Shown: positions 1 to 13,300 of the stretch, in pieces
How the letters are laid out: each line of letters begins with the position of its first letter
Position numbering within the stretch: the first letter of the stretch is position 1
Assembly: GCF_021134715.1 (NCBI RefSeq)
Contig: NC_060028.1
Span: forward strand, 580,501 to 644,500
Source: Daphnia pulex
Lineage: Eukaryota > Arthropoda > Branchiopoda > Diplostraca > Daphniidae
DNA length: 64,000 nt
Reading direction: 5' to 3'
Program-made: the position numbers and the translations under genes
The notes under the pieces: model-generated
Told to the model about the DNA's origin: nothing
Seen by the model: only the letters and a program-made list of their open reading frames with translations
Database searches by the model: none

Positions 1-210
1 TTCCTATCGGTTGAAATCGATCACGTGCTGGTTTGATACAATAGGAGCCACTGGTTTTTCCAGATTTATCGACGATCGAATATCTGAAAAATAGAATCCG
101 AGAGTGAAAGTTTCGATACCAAACTCTTGTCGTTTAGTACACGTCAAGTTAGACACGTTTGATGGCGAATACGTGATCAAAATGATATTGCACAGCTCAT
201 GTTTAATTGG

Positions 211-217
211 TATAAAA
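211..217 (+). promoter_or_regulatory. TATA box of the GT31-like gene
   Basis: TATAAAA lies about 90 bases before the ATG at 307. A start of transcription near 240-250 would leave a short 5' leader. The rest of 1-306 holds no coding signal. Bases 10-62 are a diverged copy of a segment also present near 2395-2440 and 2655-2712. Confidence 0.5.
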
Positions 218-306
218 CAATGCAGATGTATTCGATTTTGATTAGTAGCTAATCAGCAACGCAACCTGGTTCATCTCTGAAAAAGGTAACCTCTGTACAA
301 GAGAAA

Positions 307-1692
307 ATGGCATCATTTCATTTAATTACGTTAATTATCGTTGTAATGGCTTATTCGTCGTCTGCATTGATCGACATCAATAAATGTATTTCGTATCGTT
401 ACTTGCCCTGTATCGACGGTAAGAGTCAAGATCCTACCCCCATATCCAAGGATGAAACTATCATCAAATACAACAAGACCACGTGCATTGTCTACCAATT
501 CCTCCCGTGTCAAAACGGTTCGGAGAGTTTGTCCCTGATGTACAACAACGGCAGCAGCAAAGACCCATCGACCAGTTGCCAGGACCAAACGGCCCTGGCC
601 AGCACCGTTTGCCAGACCAAAAGTTTCTGCGAACTCGAATTGAAGAAAATGTCCGATTACATGGTGTCCGTTTTGAACAACAGGACCATCGATGAAGAAG
701 CGGAAAAATCCAAGCCCTTATTCAAGGATCGAATGCAAGACTACATTCGTTATTCGGTACAAAATTACTATTATTATTATTTAATTAATTAATTAATTAT
801 TATTATTATTATTTAAGGTGGTCCGTTTGGGTCTACGCGAATTGGTCAACGTGCAACCACTCATACCAGATTTCGGCGCCGTTTACAACGACATTCTATC
901 GTTCACGTATCCCATCATCAATGTCCGGGCGTGTAAAAAAAACGGGGCGGCAACGTCCAATCTGCCCAGTTTATTCGTGGCCGTGACCGGAGTGGCGACC
1001 GACGACAACCAGAAAAGACGCGACGAAATTCGAACCATTTTCAACAAGGAAATCCCAGACCTGAAGAAAAATCTCTTCAGTTCAATCAATTTCGCATTCT
1101 TCCTGGGCCAACCGGTAGATGTTGCCAACCAAAATCTCGTCGACCAGGAGAGCGCCAAGAACAAAGATGTCATCCAGGTGGACATGATCGACAATGGCAA
1201 GAACGACTCGATGAAAATGGCCGCCATCTTTAATTGGGTTCGGCAATTTTGCGGTAATGTCAGTGTCGTTTTCAAGATGGACGAGAATTTCCAAATATCC
1301 ACGTTGAAGAAACTCGGTTCGGCGTTGACGGATAAACTTATTCCCGACATTTTTGTCTACGGCGTCAAGGGAGACATTCGCCCACAACGAGAAGGTAATA
1401 TTTAAATTTCAACTTTATTTTAACAAAAATTTTATTTGACCTGACGATTTTATTAATAGTGGGAAAAAGGATGATTACAATGGAGGAATTTCCCTGGACA
1501 ACTTTCCCTGCGTATTTCAACGGATCGGCTTATTTCATCACCGGCAATATGATCGAACCTTTAATGGCGGCCTTCCAGACTGTCCCCATGCTTCCATTGG
1601 AAGACGTTTATTTGGGCATTTGCATCATCAAATCCGGCATGAAGAGATCCACTATTTGCGGAAAGGACTTTGACTCCAGTTCATGTTTTTAA
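307..1692 (+). CDS. Beta-1,3-glycosyltransferase-like protein (GT31 family), 3 exons
   Basis: Exons are 307-756, 818-1394 and 1460-1692, giving 419 aa with consistent phases. The N-terminus is a signal-peptide-like hydrophobic stretch (residues 3-20). Residues 185-400 follow the beta-1,3-galactosyltransferase pattern: LFVAVTGV, then FFLGQ, an acidic D-I-x-D stretch with a conserved Lys, a W...C pair, a K-x-D motif and EDVYLG near residue 391. Family members transfer galactose or GlcNAc in the Golgi from UDP-sugars. Here the family DxD metal site reads MDEN near residue 304, so the second Asp is missing, and the N-terminus looks like a cleaved signal rather than a long type II anchor. It could therefore be an inactive or secreted derivative. 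Family assignment is good; activity and sugar are unknown. Confidence 0.75.
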
Positions 1693-1726
1693 AAGTTGCA
1701 AATTTTCACAAATTTTACATCCTTCC

Positions 1727-1826
1727 CCTGACGACACTGGCATTTCTAATGGATTGTGATTGATTATTTAAGCTAAAAAATGTTGTAAAATAATTAAAAT
1801 CCATTGGAAATGCCAGTTTCGTCAGG
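1727..1826. repeat. Short foldback element, about 29-bp inverted arms
   Basis: The left arm starts CCTGACGACACTGGCATTTC at 1727. The right arm ends at 1826 and is its reverse complement with two or three mismatches, with about 40 bases between. It looks like a tiny non-autonomous inverted-repeat element. No clear target duplication is visible. Confidence 0.7.
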
Positions 1827-1836
1827 TTGGATAATG

Positions 1837-1981
1837 TTGGATATCATATATTTCTTAATCTACTGATGGACTAAAACTACATGTAGTTTTAAACTAAAAT
1901 TTTATGTAACTAAAAAGTAAAATTTAACTAAAACTACATGTAGTTTAGTCCATCAGTAGATTTATAAAATATGATATATCC
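1837..1981. repeat. Second foldback element, about 50-bp inverted arms
   Basis: The arms 1837-1890 and 1930-1981 are reverse complements and share CTACTGATGGACTAAA and ACTACATGTAGTTT. They enclose about 40 AT-rich bases. The element directly abuts the first foldback element in the 3' flank of the GT31-like gene. Confidence 0.7.
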
Positions 1982-2595
1982 GACATTAATTTCTTTTTCT
2001 ATTCTTTTATTTCTTATTACATTCCTTTTTATTGTAGTCTATTAGTAGATTTAGAAATACATTTAGATTTAGTGCATGCATACCAATGTGATATTCATTT
2101 CTCTCGATTCAATTATTGTGACTCGAATATCAAATCGGCCATTTTGAAAAATGTGAAGGACATTGGGTTGGGAGGAAGGGTCAGCAAAAAAGGGGGCGTG
2201 TTATTATCAGGTTGACGAACTAGAATGGCCTTGGATTTTTGTCGTCTGCTCTTACGGAAGGAATGAATAATCAATTCGCAAGGTCAGTCCAATTTGCATT
2301 AAATTAATTGTATTTCTTACTGAATGATTTGTATTAACTTGATACGACATTAATTGGACGTGGCAATTCCATACAAATACCATAAAATGGCCGTCAGCGA
2401 TCGATCACGTTTCCAAACAAGAGCCACTGGTTTGTCACTTTCTCAATTGGAAACGACAATTATTCGACATGTCATCGCAGTTTCTTTTTTTTTTAAATAA
2501 TAGCACCTTAAAAGTTGATTGATTGAATAAAAAACGGTATATAGGAAAAATACGACCGGAAATATAATGCCATATGCCCCAAAGGAACCAAATAA

Positions 2596-2835
2596 AAAGA
2601 TTTGACGGATGGCCAAGTTTTGTACTACAGCGATGCCAATCTGCTGCTGCCGAGGTTGAAATCGATCACACTCCCAACACAAAAGGAAACAAAAGAGTTT
2701 GCCACTGGTTTTTCCGTGTTGTCACTCGTGGACACAAATGCCACACTGGTCAACCCAATCCCCCCCAACCAGACGTCCCGCTGTGTTTGGTTCATCCGCG
2801 AGCTGGATATACAAATAAAACGCCTCGGGTGAACC
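2596..2835 (+). other. Unrecognised coding-like open frame
   Basis: An open frame of about 79 codons follows an in-frame stop at 2593. It has balanced, protein-like composition (for example LLLPRLKSITLPT and SRCVWFIRELDI) and no ATG at its start. I do not recognise the family. Part of it (around 2655-2712) recurs in degraded form at 10-62 and 2395-2440, so it may be an exon or relic of a duplicated gene. No convincing splice acceptor decides this. Confidence 0.3.
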
Positions 2836-2839
2836 ACAG

Positions 2840-4348
2840 CAATCAGTTGGCAGACATCTAAATACCCGACCAAACAAACAACTATATCCATTCCATATCC
2901 AATTCATTCCGCAGATATCAACACCATCCGGACAAACAAATTCCGCGTGATCTTGCGATAAATTCGGATGCTGAGCAGAGATGGAAATCATCCGCTCATC
3001 CAGCAAACAAATAAAAATTCTACACCAAAACCGCATCCGATCAAAACAAATAAAATCCGGTGAACTGTATAAAGGTCCTGTCGTGTTGTTGTTGTTGTTG
3101 TCTCAGGCCGCCAAAAAAGAACTTTCTCATCCAGCACAACTTCCGGTGCGGATGTTGTCACGTGCTCTATGTCTCTCTTTATTTTACCTTTAAGGTAAGA
3201 AACAATGAAAATGCATCTCCTACTTGGCACTCCCTTTTCTTTTCGGTCGGGAGATTTTTTGGCGGCGTCCATTTTGGTTTTTCCTTCACGATGTGAGAGA
3301 GACCCGCGTTCGTGATTCCAGCAGAGGAGAGGAGGGGGTATACCTGGTGATGATGACGGACGATGATGATGGCCATCACGATATGCAACGGACCCACATT
3401 TATTATTATATAGCCGACGCGCAGACCGACACCCACACACACGCCGAACGGTCCCGACACTTTTCCTTATCTTTAACCCAAATAAATGGCGCCCAACTTG
3501 ATGAGATTATTTCAATCAGAAAACAACCAAACGAATTAATTTCCCATAAAGTTTGAGCGCCAAAAAAATAACATTTTACCGTTACACTCACTTGATGATT
3601 AAAGATGGGCAACACGCAAAGAACATTAACCAAAGTTTTAAAAATGGCTGATATGATTATTATTATTTTCTGTCGGGTGTTTTATGTAGCGCATCGGTTG
3701 GTAGAAGAAGAAGAGAAAAACCATTTGACATTTTCGCGTGTGAGAGAATGAGGAAAAGGCATCACAGTCGGCTGATCATCCAGGCCAATCTCTGTTATTA
3801 TTCGTCTGCTATAGCTGATGCTTTACGTGTAAACGTTAAATAACAATTCCAAACATTTTCTATCTGAAATATCTTGTGTGTGAGTGGCTCCACCCTTGCA
3901 AACGGAAATCCTCCACATTTGTGTCGTCAGGCTCCGTCGAGTTCATTTTTTTAAAATCTCCTATCTTCTTATTTTCGTCTTAAAAGATGAAAATGTCTCC
4001 AGTGTGGAACAATTTTTCCGAGATCTTGAGCTCAGCAAGCTCCGCCCACCATTTTCTAACCGCTCCCCCTACCACCACCTTGTCAGCTGTGCCTGTGCGG
4101 GTACCAGCAGCTTTTCAGTGTCTGCCTGTCGGTTGCCCCAGAAGGACGTGTCTGTGCGTGTCCGTTTTTTTAAAAAAAACTTTGTTACTATTTTTTAATT
4201 CAGTGAACATTTACCAACAACCAAATGTTTAAATCATGAAACGTCCCACGGATTACACGAGAAAATTTTTGTGAATTTTTTATTCAACATTTTCCGAGAA
4301 ATAAAAAATTTTAACTTTTACAAAGAAAATTCGATTTTTCTGGAGAAA
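2840..4348. other. Spacer upstream of the CLCA gene
   Basis: This stretch holds low-complexity runs (T-rich, CACACA, GATGAT) and short open frames with biased composition. No gene is supported. It probably contains the promoter and 5' UTR of the CLCA gene, but I see no clear core promoter. Confidence 0.4.
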
Positions 4349-7300
4349 ATGGTGGTCGTGAAATTATTTGTGATTGTTTTAGTGTTGTTGTTCCGGTTGT
4401 CTGTCGTCGATTCGGATGCTTCTTCTTCGTCAGTGATTCAGCGATTAATTGTCCGGCTAGAAGATCCGTCATCTCATCCGTCATCCGACAATTGCACATT
4501 ATTCAAACAAATTGAGGTCAGATTTTTTAAAAATTTTGATGAGATATTCGCCGGAATTTCCGGTGTGTTTTGGTTCAAACAATAAGAGAAAAAGAAAAAA
4601 AAAATGTTTCGGGTTATTTTATTTTTTTTAAAAAGCCAAGCGCTTTATATGGGCGAGCGCGCTAATGAGGCGATTTGCATATTCATGTTCTCTCTAACAG
4701 CCATATCCCCCATCCCACATCTCTAAATACTTCTTTCTCTGGCCCATCCACGAGCGCACAAATCGTTTAACTCTGGAGAAAAGAAGAGATAAATTGTCTT
4801 TCCTTCTTACCAGTCCCGGTGCAAGTTATTCCTCCTCCCGACTTGGTTAAGTCTATTCCTTCCCGTCTTATCTAATATTCACTGAGACAATGGGCCTTGT
4901 GTTGAATCAGAAAAATGCTAATTTCTATTCGTTAAGATTCGACGATATTCTCATATCGTAGACGGGAAATGCGGGAATTTTGAAAAAAAAAAACTTATTT
5001 TTATTCCCTACCGGTTGGATGGGATGTGTGTAATCATCGGGGATGTTGTTCCATCACCAGTTGCAAGAGGAGGGGGAAATATATTTTGATATCGAAAGAT
5101 GATGGATGGATAGGAGAACGCTATGCTCGTATTTAGCTCGAGGGAATTGACTAGATGACGACGTTATAAAGGTTAAATCGATTTTTTCGTTTATTTTTAT
5201 CTCGCGGTCCCGCCGAAACATTTTTAAAAAATTTTTTGATTTGTCACGACACGCGGCAGAGGACACGCGCCATTTTGTTTTGTTTTTCCCGCACGCACAA
5301 TTCTCCTTCCATCATCTGAGATGAATATGAAAATGTTGAATTTCATATTTTTATTCCGGCTTAGATTTTTGTGTCTTTGGGGGCCATTTTTTAAATATTA
5401 TGCTAATGAGGAAATGGGCATCCAAACACGCGGATGAATCATCCGTCATATCCGGATGATATTCATCTCGGGAATCGAACCCTACCTCTTTTCTGTCGAA
5501 TTTTCCGGGGAGGGAGAAGAAGAAATAATCAAAATTTTCAAAAAATTAAATGGCGGTAAAATTTAAAAATAACCAAAATTCAAATAAATATTTTCACACA
5601 AAAGAAAGAAGCCCCAGAAAAGAAAAACAAAAGAACAATAAGAACTCGGTAATTTAAAAAAAGGTAAATGGGAGGAGACTAACGGAAGGAGGAAAGTCAA
5701 AGATATACAACATCTCTCTCTCTCACCGAGGTTGTTGTTGTTGCATTTAATCATCGGTAATTTCAGGGGGGGCATATACAGCAGCTGGGCCAACTTTAGC
5801 CATCCATGTATGTGTGTAAACAGCCAAAATCATAGAGCACAAACAGAACCAACGGTAAATATTTTTTCGGGATAAAAATTTTACAAACATTTCGGGATTT
5901 TTGTTTTGTTCCCATCCGGCAACTAAATATATAAAAGTTGGATAAGATTCTCATCACAACAATAAAGTGTGTGTGGGGGGGGGAAGTTCACCACCTTCAA
6001 TTTTCTTGACGCCGGGGGGTTTTGATAAAAAAGATTTTTGTGTCAGAAAACTATTGAATTAAATTTGTTGTACAACTTTTTTGATCACATATTATATTCA
6101 GCCGGAAGGGAATTTTCTATCCCCAAAAAAGAAGAAGAAGAATCTTTCTTATTAGACGTTTGTATATTCATTGGATATTTTCTTTCTTATACCTAAAAGT
6201 AAAAGAAGAAAAAGTCTGTTGTTGTTCAATTGCGGAATGTTGTTGAAGGGAGAGGAGAGAGAAAAATGGAAATAACTCGACGTCATAAACGGATGGATGG
6301 ATGGAAACATCCAGGCTCGAAAAAAATTTCCATTTTTCCTATTTTCTTCTTCTTTTTTAGACATTTTGATTTTTTAGTTTTTTATTCTGTACGGGGTGTA
6401 ACCACACACAAGTGACGATATCTTTTTATTTGATTTCAAATTCAATTAAATTTATTTTTTCTTCTTTTTTTTAAATATTTTTTTCTTGTGAATTTACGAC
6501 GCGAAGAGTTTCGCCCCCGCTGGAGACTCCTCCTCTTTTTATCTTTTTTCTTTCCACCCACGCCGGTCCATAGGATAAAATAAAAATATCTAAAAAATAT
6601 AAATCTTTTCAGCATGTCTTTTGTTCAACTTGTTGGCGAAGAAGCCGGGCGATATCCATCACCAAGGGAAATATTATTCAACGCTCAACAGAGGAGAGTT
6701 TTGTTATTGTGTGAGCTAGCCCCCCCCCTTTAGGGGTTCTTCTGCCATGACCTAAAGGGGATCACAAATAAATTCCCATCCAAAAAATAAGAAAAGAAAA
6801 AAAAAGTTATTGCAGACGAAAAGGAAAAAGAGAAAATCTCCGGCGCCTTTTCAGACGGACTATGCAAATCAGTTCCCCCCTCCCCATTTCCCGCGTGAAA
6901 TAAAAAAAAAAAAAGAGAAAATTCGGTAATATCGACCTTTCACTTTACAACCAAAATAAGAAAAAACGAAATAAAATAAAATAAAATTTGAACTAAAATT
7001 TTTTTCCAATAATTGATGTTATTAAAAAATATAAGGTGTCGTCACTTGTCGGGTCTAAAAAATGTGTACAGTTTCTTTTGTTTGCCTTTTGGCGTGTGTG
7101 TGTCTCTCACGGTCGGTTGACTGCTGTTATTGTCATCTTTTGAAAAAATCATTTTATCACGAAAGATAATTATCGTGCGTGTTTTGTTTTTTCTCCTGAA
7201 CTCTTTTTATTGCATTTCGCGACTACAGAGACAAGAAAAAATAATATTCAAATTTTTTACAATTTCCGGTTTGAAGTCGAAAAATTCCTCACGCCCGTGG

Positions 7301-10300
7301 CGCCACCGCCATATAGTTCTCCTCCTCCTCCTCTTTGACATTTACACACTGAGAAAAATAAAGATGAGGGCAAAGTGTTTATCTCTTTTTTCTTTCTTTC
7401 TTTTCTTACATTTACAAAGTTGAAGAAGAAAAAAAGATGATGATGATGGGGGTAAACACTAAACAACAAGTCAGCAAACCCATCCTTTTCTCTTGTGTGT
7501 CTAAATCACGATCCGCTCAGTCCCTTGTTTCTTCGTGCGGCCGTGAACCGTACGGAACTCTGTACGACCTTCCATCTCTCGCGTGAAAAATATCGAAAGA
7601 AAGTTTTTTCTAGTCGAGTCGAAAAAATTTGAAAATTTGAAAATTTGAAAATTTCGGCGTGATATCAGTTGAATAGACGCTGGCGAGGGGAAATGGTCGG
7701 GAAGGAAAAAAAAGTCCCGTTGATTGAACAATCAAGGGCCGTTTTGTGTAGATGCCGTTTGACGTTGGAGCGTTGATGCTGGCCAGCACAGATGGGAGAT
7801 GTGCGGCCCAAAGTCCAAACAGTAAAAACGTAACAAGTCAAAAGAGTTAAGAAGAGGCCGCGCGCTCGGGATCGTCGGCCGTGTAAACATGTCATCACGG
7901 CGGCCCAACAACAGACCTGTTCCCCATCTGTCGTCTATACACACAAAATCTTGTCTAGTATTTTTTCAATTCAATTCCATTTGAGTGAAATGAGAAAATA
8001 ATAAAAGAGATTGAATTTCGTGATTCGCTCTGATGATTCCGGACGTGGTCGACGTTCAAATTCAACATCAAAAGAAAACATACACACGAGATATGTTCTA
8101 TTCTATAGAAATGGTGTGGGTTTTTATTCTAAAGATGTTTAGGTTTCATCTTTCGCTATAGTCTAACCGGTTTTTCCTACTTTTTTCACCTGAGATATTA
8201 GCGTGAATTTACATATAACCAAATGTGGGAGATTAGAGTTAGGTCCATTTTCGGTTTTGGGGAGTTTCGTGACTTTGGGAAATATCCGACCGACGTTTTT
8301 AGCGATAGTCATCAAGAAATAGAAAGAATGAATCGGTTAATTAGAGCCGCAAATGATTTTTCGAGTCTCTCGTTACGGGCCGTCCGTCTTATATAACAAT
8401 AATCGATCGCAGCGAATCCGGCCGTAAAATAAAATCAGAGAAGAAAATATAACCTTCCATCGTGAATAAGAAACGAACGGGGGGGAATTTGTTGTTATGG
8501 ATACGGCACGAGATATCGTGTGGAACGGCCGCAGCAAACGTTAAACAAACACGAGAGAGAGTTAACTTTCTTTATATATTGTTAGAAAGACCCCGCGTGT
8601 ATGTGTGTGCACAGCTCCAATTTCTACAACATTGTTGCCCAGCTCTCTCTCTCCCTGCGTGAGTTCTTTTCATATAGTTTATATTCCCGATCTATAAATC
8701 CACCGAGTTTGGGGGGAATATTATTATTATTAGATGGCGTCAGTCAATCTCGGCAGATAGACACACACACCCAACCCACCACCACCACCGCACCGGTGGG
8801 TGGTCCCGCCGTCAGATTTCAAAATAAACCGCAAAAGAACACGACACATTTTTTTTATTAACTTTATATCTCTGGAAATCGAAAAGATTTTTGTTTCATT
8901 TGATTCTATTACGTAAAAAGAATTGAATTGACTTCGTGTCGATGGGAGGGGCGTGAAAAAAATTTAAAAAAAAACCAACACGAAAATGATTTTAAAATAA
9001 AAAGTTTCCAATAATAATAATAATAGAAAAACGTGAATGAATGTGTAATGCAACACCCGGTAGCACCGAAACAAAAATCACGCTAGAGAGAAAATGACGT
9101 GTCATTTTCTTTTGTGTCAACTCCTTGGGAAAAATTTTGTACAACAATTTTTCTTCACTCCCGCGTTCGACGTTGAGAAAAGACAACAACTTAACACACT
9201 ACTCCACACCTTCGACATGTAGATTTTGTCACGCCCATTTCCGTCCGTTTTATTCTTTTCATGAAGAAATACTCCGCCCAAGGCAATCGTTAATGACGCG
9301 CCAATTGTGATCCGATTTGAAATTTTTTGGCGGCAACTTCAAATGACGAAATTCCGTCCAAATAAAAAGTTGTGTGTGTGGCCATTGTCGGGCTCTTCGG
9401 CGTGACAATTTCGTGACTGTGGATTTTTATTATAATAGAAAAGAAAAAAAATGTTTGTTGTTGAGATTGTTGTCGAATAGAAAAAGAGGAGAACGATCTG
9501 TTGCCATTGATAAAATAATACAAGAACGTGACAACAACAAACTCATCTTTTAAAAAAATAAGAAGAATAGTAAATCCTCTCTTTTGTTCGTCTGCTTTTA
9601 TTTTCACTCCCAAAACCGTGAGAGACCCTGTGTGATGCTGGCGCTCGATAAACATTCCAAACTGTCAAAAGTTATTGGACTCTGCCCGTGTTTTTCTTTC
9701 TTTCTCTATAGACCATATGTGTCCGTCTGTTTTTTGAAAAACAGATGGCCGTCTACCACCGGGAGGGTATTACCCTCCTCAAAACTCTTTTATTTTTCCC
9801 AGGTGGACTATTATTACGTCGGGAAAATAAAAACTTGAAAAATGTTCAAATCGATTATTCTTCCCAACTTTGTTTTGCGTGTTAATTCGATCTGATTATT
9901 TTTACCGAGTTAAATGACTGAATCGTGTCGAATGGCCATCAACTTTTGTACAAAAGAAATTTCTGACTCTTTTAAACTCTTCTTCTTTTCAAAGTTGCTC
10001 ATCCTGCCGGAGAGTGTATAGCTCTATTATCCGGTCATTATATAATATCTTATATGTGCCAGGAGCACAGCAGCAGCAGCAGGTCAGCCTATATAGTAGG
10101 TAAAGGGCGATGTGTATATCATCGACCATATAATGATAATTACACACATCTTTTTCTTTTCTTTTATCTTCCTGAGGCCGGCAGCAACAGCAGCAGGGCT
10201 CCCCCCCCCCCCCCCGGCCCCTTCTGGTCTTTACAGCTGGTCTGCCATCTTCAATTAAATTCAAACTTTTTCTTTTTTAAAAAAATAAACATTATATTCA

Positions 10301-13300
10301 CTTGTTGACGCCGAAGTAAAACATTTTCTATTCGTCATATTTTTCTACCAACTGAATTCGACACAAAAGAATAAAAGGAAACTTTTATATGCTGTTATGT
10401 GTATAACGGTTTTTAGACTTTTTACCGTCTTTTGTCGATATCGTCTAAGAATTATACCTGCGGTCAATCCGTTTTTCTTCTATTGAATTTCGGTGTTTCT
10501 TTTTATCGGCTGGCCAAAAGAGGAGGCGGCCCGGAAGTGTACAGCTCTTCTTTTGTGTAACTTGTTCATATAATCTGAGCCATTTTTATTTATTGATGTT
10601 GAATAACAGAACGTGCTGACGGCGACGTCTGAGCAGCTGCACAATGTGACGAGGGGCCGGTTGCAGTGGGACAAGGTGACGATTTTGGTGTCCAAGTCGC
10701 TGGCCCAGGATTGCTTCCGGCTCACCAGGCACCAGCAGAGGCTGCAGGTCATCAAGAATAAAAGGATGAACGCCCAGATGGACGCCGCTCAAACGGCCGA
10801 CGTTCTCATCCACTCGAAATCTCATCCGCTCATCGCCGATCTGCCCCATGCCAAACAATTTGGCGGATGCGGACAGCAAGGGCTCGGCGTCCACCTCAGC
10901 CGCCAATTCATCCGCACCTTTAACCCAGAAAATTCTTTCATTTCCGGTAAAATTTAAAAAATTTAATAATAAAAAAATTCAAAATTTAATTCAAAATTTT
11001 AATTTAAAATTTAAAATGAATGATTTTATGTAAAGATCATTTTAATTAATTTTTTCGGTAAAAATTTAAATTAAAAAAAAAAAATAATTTCTCAAAATAC
11101 AAATTTGAAATTTAAAATTTAAAATTTAAATTTAAAAAATGTTAATAACAGGCCGCCAAGTGTTGCGAGAGTGGGTGAAACATCGTTACGGCGTGTTTGA
11201 CGAAACCGGTTTCGAATCGGACCGCCAGTATCCGCTGTGGACATCGGAATACGGTTCGCATCCGCCCAACTTTTCTTCTTCTTCCACCACTTCGTCGGCA
11301 TCGGCATCTTCGTCTCAGTTACAGGAGAATTCTTGCACGACGTTTGGCAACAACAATAGCAGCACCACCACCACCAGGTATATAATACTATTATTTTATG
11401 ACCTTTCTTTAGCTATATACGTGTCTCGAACCCGCTCAAGAAGATTTATAGACACCTTTAGACCGCGCCGAGTACCTTTAGCCAGGAGTACCTGGTGATG
11501 GCGCGCTAAAGGGAAATAGAAGACCGAAGACCCCCATTACTTAAAGACATTAGAATTTCCCCCCTCCTCCTCCAACCCAATCCAGGGGGAAACACTATGT
11601 GTGTGTGTGTGTGTCTTGACTTGGTCGTAAAAAATTAAAGAACCCCCTCCAGGGTGTAGGAATGTACCGGATTTTCTTTTTTACTTTTGACTTGAAAACA
11701 ACCTTATGGGACCGTGTGTGTAATTCTCTCAGGGCTGTTTTTCTCACGCGCGCCCAGGCGGAGAAGTTTCAAAACCGATAGAGAACCCCGCCGAACGCCA
11801 GGTGGTCACACACACACAAAGTCACATGGAAGGAAAAAATTACCATCGTCGGCGAAAAAAAAAAAAATTTTTATATAAACGAAGAAATAATATCGGGACC
11901 GACCCCCCCTCGGGGCGAAATATAAATTAAATAAAAGGTCAAAGTGTAGACAGGAAGAAAACGATACGTTTTTATTTTTAGTTTTTTTCCCGACTGTTTA
12001 GTAACACTTTTTTCCAATATGGCGTCTGATAATTTTCCCATGGATTTTTTGGACTAAACAAAAACCGGTAGCTAAGAAAAAAGAATTTTTAAAAATGTTT
12101 ATTAAAATGAAAATTTCTTTTTAAAAAATCTTCCTCTCCCAATAAAAAAACAAATCGAAAATTTAAAAGGAATTTGGTAAAAGTGTTTTCTAGTGATTTG
12201 TCTCGCCCCTCGAAAATGCCTTTTTGATACCCAAGTCGCCGTCTAGTCGCCTCTCCTCCTCCACGTTTGATGTTGTGTGACAGTTGACATCGGCCCAAGA
12301 GATTCTAAACCCCCCACTGGCCATTTTTATACCTGAAATTCGTTCCAGTCTTTTCTAACCTTTTCTTGTGTGTGTCTATACTCCCAGACCGTGACAATTT
12401 TCTCTTCTCATGGGCAACACACACTCTACGATTCTTCTGGGCCTATTATATTATTCACATGTTTTCATCTTTTATATCATCTACGATTCTTCTTTTATTC
12501 CATTCTCATGTTTTTCTTTTATTCGCTCACAGTTCATCCAACGAAACAGGAGAGTCTGTTTGGCCAACACTGGGAATAGAAGAAGAAGGAGAAGATGGAC
12601 AATCACAGCGGAACGGGACTGGCCTTTTAGACACGGCGTCGTCCAATTCGACTCGACAGTCGATCGAATCGAAGATGGTGAAAGCGTCGCCGACAACTTC
12701 GATCATGGCGTCTCTCGACGTAAGTTGTTGTTGCTGTTGTTGCTGAGATGACTTGGTCATTTTCACACGAATGAGACTGGCGTGTCGATGGCGTCGCCTA
12801 AAACATTCGTGACGCACTTTCTAAAAAAAGATAACTTGTGTCTGCTGCTGCAATATGAAGATGTTTCATGTTGGTCGGCCATTTTTCTCTGAAAATCACG
12901 AGCTTTCGTTTAAGTTGCCAGTTCAATTGTTCAATTTTTGTTCAAGAAAGAAAAAGGTGAAAGTTGTGGAACGTCAATCTCTGATCAGAGACGGGCATTC
13001 CGGGCCGACTCTCTCTCGGTTGGTGGTTGGGTTGAGGTGTCGCGCCCATGAAACAACAATTTTTTTCCACAAATCTTGTCCATAAAATCTCTTACTTACT
13101 AACTCCCTGACTATGTTTTTCTTCTTTATCTTTTAGGCGGATGATTGGTGCGATGGATCGAACCATATCCGCTGGATGCCCACCAAGCAGAACGTGCTGT
13201 GCGAGGAGCAAAGTCTCTGGCAGGTTATGGAGACCCACCCAGACTTCAGACGGGTACCTCTTCCGGCGACCACTACGACGGAATCTTCATCGACGGATGT

